A DNA stretch of 64,000 nucleotides from Rotaria sp. Silwood1 (lineage: Eukaryota > Rotifera > Eurotatoria > Philodinida > Philodinidae). This document shows positions 24,466 through 34,721 of this stretch, piece after piece. The stretch is taken from the NCBI GenBank assembly GCA_905250075.1, contig CAJNOP010000033.1, positions 611,654 to 675,653 of the forward strand, read 5' to 3'. The first letter of the stretch is position 1. Each line of letters begins with the position of its first letter. Under the pieces are notes generated by a model. That model searched no databases, was not told where the DNA came from, and saw only the letters and a program-made list of their open reading frames with translations. The position numbers and the translations under genes were made by a program.

Positions 24466-25666
24466 TGTAATTGGTTTGTTTCGAACTTGATAAGTGAAGA
24501 TGAAGATTGTAATGTGTAAAGACTCTGTAAAAACTAGTGTCCTTATATAGTCCGATCGTACATGATTCCTACGTAGATATGAGATCGTATCCATCTGTGC
24601 GCATTAAGATATTTACGAAAACGATAAGGCACAAGCAAATTAGAAACTTACAGAAGAGAACAACATTTACATATGTTTCATTTTCACAGCTCAAATATGC
24701 TGTATTTTTTAATGGATTTTTTCAAGGTTATATCCTTCGGTGTGAGTGATAAGAAGTATATCGCTTTCAAAATAATAGGTTTTCAGATGTGTGTCAATAA
24801 GCAGCTAAAGTTAATCGTTTTTTTTGTTGAGCATGATCTATAGAAGAATTTTGTTTGTCGACCGATTCGAAATACAATACTTGTTTTGCTTCATTATCGT
24901 TTCAATTCTTTTCCAATATACTGAAGATAAATTAAACTTGTTATTTTCATTTTAACTCAGTAATATCTCGACTTCAATATAATGATCATCGCAAAATACA
25001 GCAACAATATTAATTAATTGTCATTAATTTTTATAAGTAGAACAGATAACAATAACGAATAGCAGATGAAATATTTCCTGATGAATATGTTGAATTATAA
25101 GAATGTTTTTATGGACATAGAATGACTTTAGTATCTACCTTGAATGCGTACTTTATATGTATTCAATTGAATTGCGAACAAATAAATTTATAATGAACAA
25201 TATTGTTCTTTAAATCAAACTGTCAAATCGACATAGCCTGAGAAAATTTTTTTGGCATCTTATATTTTGTACGAATATATACTATGTTTCATAGTAATTC
25301 TTTCAACTTGAAGTAATCAACTATCTGCAAAAATAACAGGTGCTTTTGTTTATTACTGAAGCATAAGTAATAAATCTTATTTCCGTTTTGTTAAAAGAAA
25401 TTATTAACAATTGAATACATCGATGAAAATAGATAAGTATCTTTGTCTCGTATTCAATGTACACAGCAGTACAACAAAATGATATATATATATAATCTAT
25501 AGATTTAAACATTTACATATGTATTTATTTTAAGAGATGATAATTTTTTTTATTTCCCAGAAAAAAAAAACAATGAATAAGAGCATGAAATAAGATATAA
25601 ACTAACGATTATTAAATAAGATCTATATGTATGTATTAAGTTGATAATATAACTTAAAGTTGTCAT
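24466..25666. other. 1.2-kb intergenic region
   Basis: Apart from the TATA box above, only A/T-rich sequence with no supported gene was seen. The 63-70 codon frames here lack family features. Confidence 0.45.
24542..24550 (-). promoter_or_regulatory. TATA box of the secreted-peptide gene
   Basis: On the minus strand the sequence reads CTATATAAGG, a near-ideal TATA box about 80 bases before the ATG at 24465. That predicts a transcription start near 24510-24520 and a 5' leader of about 50 bases. Confidence 0.7.
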
Positions 25667-26652
25667 TCAAAAATGTTTTGCCATTGGTTTAGCATCATTT
25701 GGATGAGTTTCCGTATGTGCTTTTGTTGTTATAACAGTTGTTGTTGTACTTGTTAAACGACGAGTTGCATCTTCGACACCAAGCTATAAAAATAAAAATA
25801 ATTAATTTTCTGTTTTACTGTTTTTTTTTTCATATGAATCTAAATAATTTACATGAGCAACTTTATCAGTGATTTCTTCAATTTTTGAATTTGCTTTTGC
25901 TTGAGCTTCTTTGAATACATTCTAATAAAAAGATTATCCAATTAAACAAAAAAAAAAAAAAAAAAGAAATTAATCACCATTTTTAATCGATTAGCTTCTT
26001 CATTTAATGCATCAATACGTTTTCTAGCTGAGTCAAGAATTTGTTCTTGACGAAGATTTAAATCTTTTTCAAGTTGTACAAGTGTAGCCGCTTTTTCGTC
26101 ATCAAGTTGATTAATAAATCTTTCAAAAAAATTTACAAACAAAAAAAAAATATTTTTATTTTGAAATTGAATCTTTTTTTTTTGGTTTTGTTTCTTTAAA
26201 CTCACAACATTAATTTTTCTTTATATTGATTCTCAATTTCAGTTGATAGTTTTTCAGTATCATCAAGTAATTGTTGTTGTTGAAATTGTGTTTCATGAAC
26301 AATTTTTTCGATACTATTTTTAACAGCTTCAGATATTTGATTATTACGACCTCGAGAATAATCATCAATTTGTGCATGTGTTGAACCTACAAAACAAAAA
26401 CAAAAAAATTAACAAAAAATAAATGATTTTAAAACATTTAAAATTATTTTTTTTTTTTTTACTTAATTTAGCCATTAATTCATTAATTTTATTTTGTGAA
26501 TGTCGAATAGTTGCTTTCGATTGTGTTTCACTACTAACAACCGATTTAATCTTCACATCATCACATATAACTGTATGAATATTGGCCTTTTTGTCAGAAT
26601 TTTCACCATGTCCAGTAAGAACATGACTAACAGCATGAATTAACGACGACAT
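25667..26652 (-). CDS. Coiled-coil protein, 232 residues, unrecognised
   Basis: Five exons (26463-26652, 26206-26386, 25978-26119, 25853-25921, 25667-25783; minus strand) join in frame. The N-terminal quarter is mixed ('SSLIHAVSHVLTGHGENSDKKANIHTVICDDVKIKSVVSSETQSKATIRHSQNKINELMAKL'). Residues about 65-190 are an almost uninterrupted, highly charged amphipathic helix ('FINQLDDEKAATLVQLEKDLNLRQEQILDSARKRIDALNEEANRLKMNVFKEAQAKANSKIEEI'). The C terminus is Thr/His-rich ('RRLTSTTTTVITTKAHTETHPNDAKPMAKHF'). No signal peptide or membrane segment is seen, so it is probably cytosolic. Size and layout recall the tardigrade CAHS desiccation proteins, but no family motif was identified, so this is only an architectural likeness. 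A cytoskeletal or scaffold protein is equally possible. Confidence 0.7.
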
Positions 26653-28623
26653 TAGTTTGTGATGATGACTACCGTGTTGTATTGTAAGAAAATGAACGGA
26701 TACGAGTTTTGTTTCTTCTCTTCTTTTTTTCTCTTTTTTTTTTTCTACAAGAATGAAGAGAATGAACCCGAGGTCAAGTCATACATATATGTATAGATAT
26801 TTTTCTGTTGCTGCTTTGCTTGGCAAAAGGGTATGGCGCACACAACTTGATTAAATAGTAACGAATGAGGTCAGAAGGACAATAATTAATCTGACCTGAC
26901 TAAATGGTAGAAAAACAGATCTATATTTAGTTTAAAGAAACTATAAAAGCAGGCAGTGTTCAATTTTGATTAATTTTGTCTTCAGGGACATAAAGAAAAA
27001 TGTTTTTGTTTCTAGAAATTCAGTGTTTACTTTTTTCATTGTTACAATATGAGAGTGAAAGAAATTTCTCGAATATTTTATTAGTCATTATTTTATTGAG
27101 TTAATCAAATTATTATAATGTATTACAAGAAAATATGGGTATATTCTGGATGTACTATTCTATTTTTTTTTATATATGTTATGTCATCTCGAAATGAATA
27201 GAATACGATGACTACGTTGTCATATGAGAATATAGAACGGAAGCCTATTTATTTTAACCTACAAAAAAAAAAATAACAAGTTTCCTGTTGATCTCTATTT
27301 CACTAACGGCTAGTAATTTTATATGTCTATAATCTTATTTTGTTATAACAGTAAATTAAGTATGTGAACGTTATGTCTAGAAATGAATTTAGTTCTGAAT
27401 ATTGTATTACATATATTTATGACAATTTTTCTTCTAAAGAATGGAAATCGATAAATTACTTACGAATATGATTTCTGTTATGAAGCACAAAAAAAAAAAA
27501 CGTTTATTAAAAACAATATTTCTATATTAATTTCAATGAAAGCTGTTATAACTTGTTATTGTACAAGAATGTAACGAATATGTTGATGATTGTATTATAT
27601 CTGTACGAAAACGGAATAATATGAACGGACGAAGACGAGACGATAAGCCAAACTAACAGATTAGCAAAGTTTCGAGTATAAATACTTAAATCATACTACG
27701 AAGAAGAAAGAAAAAAAAAGACATTTGAATAGGAGAGGAGCTTAGTACACAAAAAAATTTTTTTTCTTCTTAATAATAGTAGTCCGACCGACATATAAAC
27801 AAACGATGAATAATGATTCGTTACTGAACTATACTTCTGTAGTAAAAGTAGCACAGCATAGTAGTCTTCACTTTGTATAATTATTTCGTCCGAAAAATGT
27901 TCTATTGTCTGCAATAGAACAATATATCGTCTAGCTTTTAATACTGAAGAAGATCAATTTAATAAAACCCCAAGGAGCGATCATATCGCTACTTTATATA
28001 GATAATTGACATTTTCAAGCAATTGGTCGATATGAAAAATCGAATGAACTACTTCGATGCATTCAATTCTAACGCAATATTCATCTTCGAATAAAAGATT
28101 CTATATGATCTATTTATGTATAATCACTGACAGACAATGAAGTATCCTTGATTGTTTTCTTAAGACTATTCTCTGAATACACATAATGTATGTTATCCTC
28201 GTTTTCACTATAATCTAACCTGTTGTATTTAATGTATATACATATAAACACTGTACTGAAGTATAATAATAACAAATGAAAACTAAAGAATAAAACTCCA
28301 GAAACAATAACTGAAGTTTTTCTTTTTATAGTAACAGAAATTCTAACATCTGTTAACAATATGTTTTAAGATTCAGTATGTTAATTTGAAAAAAAAAACC
28401 GATAAACATAAAATATTTTATTTTACACATAATTTATAAAGAAATCAATTATTTCATTGTTTATGAGAGACATCTGTTGTATTGAAGTATTATCCTTTTG
28501 ATGTCCAGCCATACACATAAAAACCTTGATAATTAACTTTTTTAAATATTTTCCCAATTTTTCTATTTAGAAAATAAAAACAAAATTAATAATAATTAAT
28601 GAAATTTCTTTAGATATATTTTT
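26653..28623. other. 2-kb intergenic region (divergent promoters)
   Basis: Separates the coiled-coil gene (-) from the first RRM gene (+). No exon was recognised. A plus-strand CTATAAAAGC near 26941 looks like a TATA box but no gene follows it. The open frames at 27696-27914 and 28114-28359 on the minus strand lack family features. Confidence 0.45.
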
Positions 28624-29432
28624 ATGAATAATAATAATAATAATAAAAATAAATCTGAATCAACAACCGTGTATTTAGGTAATACACGTACAATACCAAA
28701 TGAATATCTATCTGAATATTGTTCAAAATTTGGTCTTGTTCTTGATTGTTCACGTCGTTTATTATCTTCAGAACAAGCTTCACTAGTTGATTTCACATTT
28801 GTTCGTTTTTTAAATATACAATCATCATTAAAATTTCTTTCGACATCACCTCATATTCTTAATAATGGTATTAGTCTTGATGTAAGATCATTTAGTGATA
28901 TTCTTCATACAGCTGTTCCTTTATATGTTGATCGAAAAATTTGTATCAAAAATCTTCCAAGTCATATATCACTTAATGATATAAAAAAATATTTACGTAC
29001 ATTTGGTACAATAAAACAAGTAATTTCAGAAATAAATGATAATCAAGAAAAATATATTTATATTGAATTTGAATCAGCTGCAACAAGAAATAAATTATTA
29101 AAAGGAAAAATAAAATATCATCGTATATGTGATCATATATTAGATATTTTACCATTATTAAGACCAACTGATGTTGATCTTTATAAAATGGAAGAACAAA
29201 AGTAATTAGAATAAATTTTTTTATTTTCTCTATGAAATATTTTTTTTTTTTTAATTTAAATAGTATTTCAAATTTATCAACTTCTACGGATGATTCAAGT
29301 ACATTAATTTATTTAGAACATGAATATAATTTAAAAATTCATGAACAATTTAATTTAATCGATAATCAGATAGCAGAATTAATTAAACAAAAACGTCAGA
29401 ATTATGAACAAATTCGAAAAATGATTCAATAA
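28624..29432 (+). CDS. Two-RRM RNA-binding protein, copy A
   Basis: Two exons (28624-29201, 29264-29432; phase 2) give 248 residues. After an Asn-rich start come two RRM-like units. The first is 'TTVYLGNTRTIPNEYLSEYCSKFGLVLDCS...DFTFVRFLNIQSSLKF', about 14-80. The second is 'RKICIKNLPSHISLNDIKKYLRTFGTIKQVI...KYIYIEFESAATRNKLL', about 105-165. Both have the RNP2-like hexamer and an RNP1-like strand with weakened aromatic positions. The C terminus is a short charged helix ('YEQIRKMI'). Copy B starts 88 bp downstream with the same order of domains and the same tail, so the two arose by tandem duplication. RNA binding is expected from the family; targets are unknown. Confidence 0.85.
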
Positions 29433-29520
29433 AAAAAAAATGAAAATTGAAGTCTTTCTTTTTCTTATTATCTTCAATTGATTTGTATATGTGATTTGGT
29501 TTCAGATTTAAAAAAAAAAT

Positions 29521-32500
29521 ATGTCTTCATCATCAACATCAACTACAATTTATGTTGGAAATATTCAATCAATTAAAGATGAACAATTACGAGAATATTT
29601 TCAACGTTTTGGAAAAGTTGAAGCTTTATATCATAATTGTACACGTGCTGCTGATGAATGGTTAATTGATTATCGTTTTATAAGATTTTCATCTGATACA
29701 GATATGAATATTTTTTTTAAAACAAAAATTGATCATATGATATGTCGAATAGTTCTTGATATACATCCATATGAAGCAGCTTTTCGTGATGAAACACGTT
29801 TATTATTAGATAGAAAAATTTGTATTGCACATACAGATTCAAAACTTAATCGAAATGCTATTAAAAAAGCATTTACTAAATATGGACGAATATTAAATTG
29901 TACATGTACATCATCAGGAAATGGTGTAGAACATGCTTATATTGAATTTGAATCAGTTAATTCATTACAATCTATATTTAAATCTGGTCAACGTCATTTT
30001 GCTGGTCGAACATCACTTGCTGTTAAAAAACCATTAAGACCATCAGAAGCTGGAGTTAAAAGTGAACCAATAATAATTGATGAAAAATATTCTAGATCAG
30101 TATCAACATCGCAATATTCACATGGCCGTCAAAGATTAAATTCAAATATTGAAACAGTACAATATTCATCTTTTTTAGTTAATCATCATAATAGAATTAT
30201 TGACAATGAACTTCGTACATCAACTTCTATTTCTAATCAATTATTAGATATGTTAAGTTGAATTTTTGCTTTTGTTTTATAGAAAATTTTTTTACTTTTT
30301 TTTTCGGGTTTTAGTTCATCGGAATCAGAACGTCAAATATCATCACCGTTTAATATTCAACAATCAGATAATAATTGTTTAATTAAAAACACTATTGCAT
30401 CATCACAAACAAGCAGGTACTTGGTTTGGAGTTATTAGAGTTCATAAAACTCTACAAATTAGATTATATCATCGAGATTTAGCTGACATACTCATTTTGT
30501 TAATGTTAAAAAATTTGGAGAACATATATATTTATATTATATGTGATTTCATAATTCAATCCATACAAATAGATACAAACACTTTGTAAAAGTAAAATAT
30601 TTATGATGATTGATGAAAGATGAAAATAATGAGGAAAATTATAAGTGAAATATTTACATGAATACTCTGAAAATAGTTCGTGTCCTTAGCTTATTACTGT
30701 AGAGATACTATACTTATCATATTTTTTTTAATGAATACTCTTGTAACAGAAAAACTTGTTTTTTGAATTTTAACTTGAAACTTTAGACAAAGAAAGGCCT
30801 TAACGAAAATAGTTTTGTGTGAATAGTTCAAATTTTGATGCTGTTTCTATTCTAAGATACCATCATAGTTATACCGTGTTTTTTATATCATTCGAATAAA
30901 GCGACAGATTTTATGTTCTTATTTTAGGATAGAATAAAATTAAAAGACTTACAACTTTCACAACAAATTATTCTTCTTAAAGGTTGTTTCTAAAGCAAAG
31001 TTTTATGTTGGAATTCGAAAATCATATTTTCTGTTACTACGGTATTCATTTAAAAATTACTGTCAAATGTAGTGTCTCCAGAGCAAGAGTCTAAGAGTAC
31101 TAATACTTTTCAGGATGTTCATAGTTCATTTGTGTCTGCATAATGTATACAGTCTTGAATTAAAAGCAATTAATTAGGCGAAGAACTTTTCTCGTGAATA
31201 CCAAAGCTCAATGATGTCGTTACTGAACAGAAGCTTAGTTTTCTTTCTCTCTTATAATATGCATTTTTCGTGTGACAGACGAATACGTAGCTATCGTTCT
31301 TAGGAAATGACTTTGTTTTACTCAGAAAATAACTTGTAAGAAAAAAAAAACAACTCTGGGAAATACTTGTCCACATGTTTCGAGAAACTTTTTTTTGTTT
31401 AGATAATGTCTTGTGTCATACACTCAATGTAATTTCGCGCTCTGATTTCCGTTATACTATTCATTTCAATAAAAATGCTTTGAGTTTTGAAAAGTAAAAG
31501 GCTTTGGTGAAAATCTACTGTATAATTAAAAATAGTTTATGCTAATTGTAGTAATGAAGAGCACAGAAAAGAAAACTCTAACAAAGTTTCAGTGAATTAG
31601 ACTTGAGATTAATAAACACTAATTCATTTTATTGAGCTTAGTCATTCTGCAATCTACTATAGAAAATATTTTTATGATTTTTCTAAAAAAAATCATACTT
31701 TCAATTTGACGTACTTTCTTTCATAATCGATACCAGATGGTAAACAGATTCAAAATATCCACTATGAATGCCTATCATATTGTTTAATTTTGCCGCATAT
31801 TGATTTGCTTATCGATATCAATGTTTCCAAGCTTATTTTAGAATTCGATTTGCTCCATTGTACTTACAATTTCTTAATAAAAATGTTTATGTTATTAGAT
31901 AGAACATGTATTAAAGTTTAGGTTTTTTTTCACATAATGTCTGCCTTGATGCACACTGTGCTCTATCATCTGGCAACAGCTGAATCTTGTTTAGAAGCAT
32001 TACTAGAGGTTCATGGTTAGGACACTGAGTTCCTTCCAACTATAATTTTTTTTCTAATTACAGCACTAAGCCATGATATAATTATGATAATAAACCAACA
32101 ATAGTAATTATATTTCTTGATTTAAATTAGTAACGCTTGAAGAAATCTATTTTCATCAATAATAGAATCACCAGCAGATTCAATCAAATAATGCTTAATA
32201 TATTCAATTCTTTTGATAAAATGACATAAGAAGACAGCTTGTATCAATCTACGTATGTAACAGCTGATAGTTCAATGATATATGAGAAACGAACTAAATG
32301 TATCTTTTAGTTACTCAAGTGTTCATTATTCTACAATAGATTAAATAAGATAATTCAAGTTATTTTTATTCTGTTATAAAAAAAAAAGAATTAATTTAAT
32401 ATAATTTCATGGTTTTCTTTCTTTTTTTTTTGTTTAGTCAACAAGAAACAAAAGAATATGAACATGAATATGAATTAATTATCCAAAAAGATTTCGATGA

Positions 32501-32705
32501 AATAACATATCAAATTGATAAATTTTTACAAAATCAAAAAAAATCTTACAAAAAATTACGTCAATTTATTATTAATGAAATTCAAACACAATCAAGTTCA
32601 TCATCAAGTGATGAAGGTGAAATCGAATCAACATCATCATCATCGTCTATTATTTCTGAAAATTTTATATATAATAATAAAAAACGAGTTAGATCTCATA
32701 ATTAA
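29521..32705 (+). CDS. Two-RRM RNA-binding protein, copy B
   Basis: Three exons (29521-30251, 30315-30416, 32438-32705) joined in phase 2 give 366 residues. RRM1 is 'TTIYVGNIQSIKDEQLREYFQRFGKVEALY...DYRFIRFSSD'. RRM2 is 'RKICIAHTDSKLNRNAIKKAFTKYGRILNC...EHAYIEFESVNSL'. A Ser/Gln-rich linker absent from copy A follows, then the shared tail 'YEHEYELIIQKDFDEITYQIDKFLQNQKKSYKKLRQFI' and a Ser/Glu-rich end with 'NKKRVRS', a possible nuclear signal. The donor at 30252 is GTTAAG, slightly off consensus. Intron 2 is 2,021 bp, while the matching intron in copy A is 62 bp, so most of it was gained after duplication. The small third exon is assigned from frame and from the tail homology. Confidence 0.8.
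30417..32437 (+). other. 2-kb intron of RRM copy B
   Basis: This is an intron by the frame argument above. No gene was recognised inside it, and a large foldback was not detected by eye, unlike other long introns of the window. Confidence 0.6.
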
Positions 32706-32860
32706 CTCAATAATTGTTTTTGTTTTTGTTTTGTAATTATTTCGTTTAGTTATATTCTCTTTGTGATATTATATTTTTTTTTTTTCACTTCAAAAAAAAA
32801 AAACAAAAAAACAAAAGTTGATTGAACGACAACAAGAAAAAAAAAGCAAATCTTATATAA

Positions 32861-33599
32861 TTACAACATTTTCACACGATGTAATAATTCATCGATGAAT
32901 TCCTATAAGACATAGAAAGATAAGCAAAAAAAAAAAGAAATGATTGATTAATGTTGTCATATTTACCATTGTTATAGAACGAGATTGTTTGACATTTCTC
33001 AATTTCTCCTATATATATATATGTAATATAGTTCAGATATTAATAATGATAAATGAAAATTAAGATAAGATCTTACAAGTAGAAATGAACGTCGTTGTGA
33101 TTCATTGTCAATATCTAAAAGAGAATCAATTAAATCTCCTGGACAATGATCATGATCTTCTTGTGAACTGTCATCCTGAACAAAAAAAAAAGAAGTTTTT
33201 GTTACTCGTTAATATATTTTTATATAGAATTTTTTCAATTTACTTTAATATCATATAGTGATCGTAATTGATCATCAAGCCAAAATTCAACTTTTAATCG
33301 TTTACGTATTAATTGCATTTGTTGTTGAGGATATTTACTAATCGACAAAATAAGAAGTATAATTTAATAAAATTTTAATTTTTAAGAAAGATTTACGCAG
33401 TAAGATATTTTTCACGGTCGTTAAATTTTGGTTGACTACTTATTAAATCATTAAAACGAACAGAACCAGTTAATGATGAATTTGTTTTAGGTGTAGATGG
33501 TGGTGATGATTGAACAGTAAGTGGATCTCGTATATTAGTTGGTGCCGTTGTAGTTGATGTTGAATTAGTATGATGAAACGGACGTTTTATAAAATTCAT
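32861..33599 (-). CDS. Protein phosphatase 1 inhibitor, PPP1R14/CPI-17 family
   Basis: Five exons (33397-33599, 33244-33337, 33077-33175, 32967-33008, 32861-32902; minus strand) give 159 residues. The first true ATG is at 33597-33599. The N-terminal 60 residues are Ser/Thr/Pro-rich and look disordered. The inhibitory domain follows: 'YLTAKYPQQQMQLIRKRLKVEFWLDDQLRSLYDIKDD' aligns with vertebrate 'RVTVKYDRKELQKRLDVEKWIDGRLEELY'. Next come 'DLIDSLLDIDNESQRRSFL' and the final helix 'EFIDELLHRVKML' (vertebrate 'DFIQELLAKLQGL'). Thr67 is at the position of the activating phosphothreonine (Thr38 of CPI-17), although the preceding basic residues are reduced. Family members inhibit PP1/myosin phosphatase when phosphorylated by PKC or ROCK. 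It is convergent with RRM copy B, with 155 bp between the stops. Confidence 0.88.
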
Positions 33600-34721
33600 A
33601 TTCAATGTTATTTGATCGTTAATCTCAAGAAAAAAAAGAAGAAGAGAAACTGACTACATATAAATGACAGTAGGTTGAATGACCTCCAAGTTTAGGCGAG
33701 CTATGAGCAGGGTAAACACCAACGCACATATATTTGAACAGCAGAGTAAGCACGTAGCTTGCTTGCTTAGCGTCGGTTCATCATAATCAAAAAATCATCA
33801 CTCGTAAAGGAAAAGAAAAAAAATCCGAAGAAAAAAAAAACGAGAGAAAGAGAAATGTGGGCGGCGGATTGTATTGTATGTGCTCGAGCCAAATACATAG
33901 ACATCAAGCGTACAATAAACGAGAAAGAGAGAGAGAGAGAGAGAGAAAGCAAAAGACAACGAAGAAAATAGTTATGTATACCGTTCTTGTGCGTTTTCAT
34001 TGTCTTTTAACCTGTATGTAGAAAGTCTTTGCACGGCATGTCTGTTCAATTTTCATCGATTTTTAAGTCATTAGCAAGAATCAAAAATAGGCAGCTAGAA
34101 TGAGAATTTGATGTTCTTGGTAAATATGCATTCAGAATTATTTTTTTCTGACTTACGACTAGTTTGCTATGAGTAATTAGTTCAATACATTAAAAATATT
34201 GTTTTTTTTTTCTCGCTTTACAAACGAGTAGCACTCATCAGAATCGAAAGTTATGAATATTTTTCGAACAGTTACCTTTTTAATGAGAAAACATTTGTCA
34301 TAAACACTTTGCTCTACTAACATAAACAGAAACAGAGCTTTTTATATTTTAAGTTACTTTGAATACTGATGTAGAAAGAATATGAAATCTTATCCTACTC
34401 GATTACCTTTAATTGTTTTCTAATGGGTTCCATAGTAGATGATCAATGAATAGACATATTATTCAAAGACTCTTTTACCTACTGGTTGTAAATCATAGCA
34501 ATGAATGAAGTTTAAATCAAAATATAAGCATACATCTGCTTCTATCAATTATATTTTCTGTCGTCTTTTTATCCTTATCTATGTTTTTCTTCTTCTTTTT
34601 TTTTTTCTATTGAAAACTTAATACATTAAGTATATATACATACAATCTTTTTATTAGAACTAATAATAATAATCACTATGTTTATACAGAAAAGAAAAGA
34701 AAAAAAAATACTCTGATTACA
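33600..34721. other. 1.1-kb intergenic region with a (GA)n microsatellite
   Basis: Lies between PPP1R14 and the end of CAF-1 p60. It contains an AG/GA run at about 33921-33947. No exon was recognised. The minus-strand frame at 33767-34000 is driven by this low-complexity sequence. Confidence 0.5.

Noticed and set aside
24316..24594. Longer minus-strand start for the secreted peptide
   Set aside because: The extra N-terminal residues would bury the signal peptide and include the TATA box; the internal ATG at 24465 is far better.
26935..26955. Plus-strand TATA-like CTATAAAAGC
   Set aside because: No plus-strand gene follows within 1.6 kb, so no promoter is called.
27696..28359. Two minus-strand frames between the coiled-coil and RRM genes
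   Set aside because: Low-complexity, hydrophobic by base composition, no splice-supported extensions.
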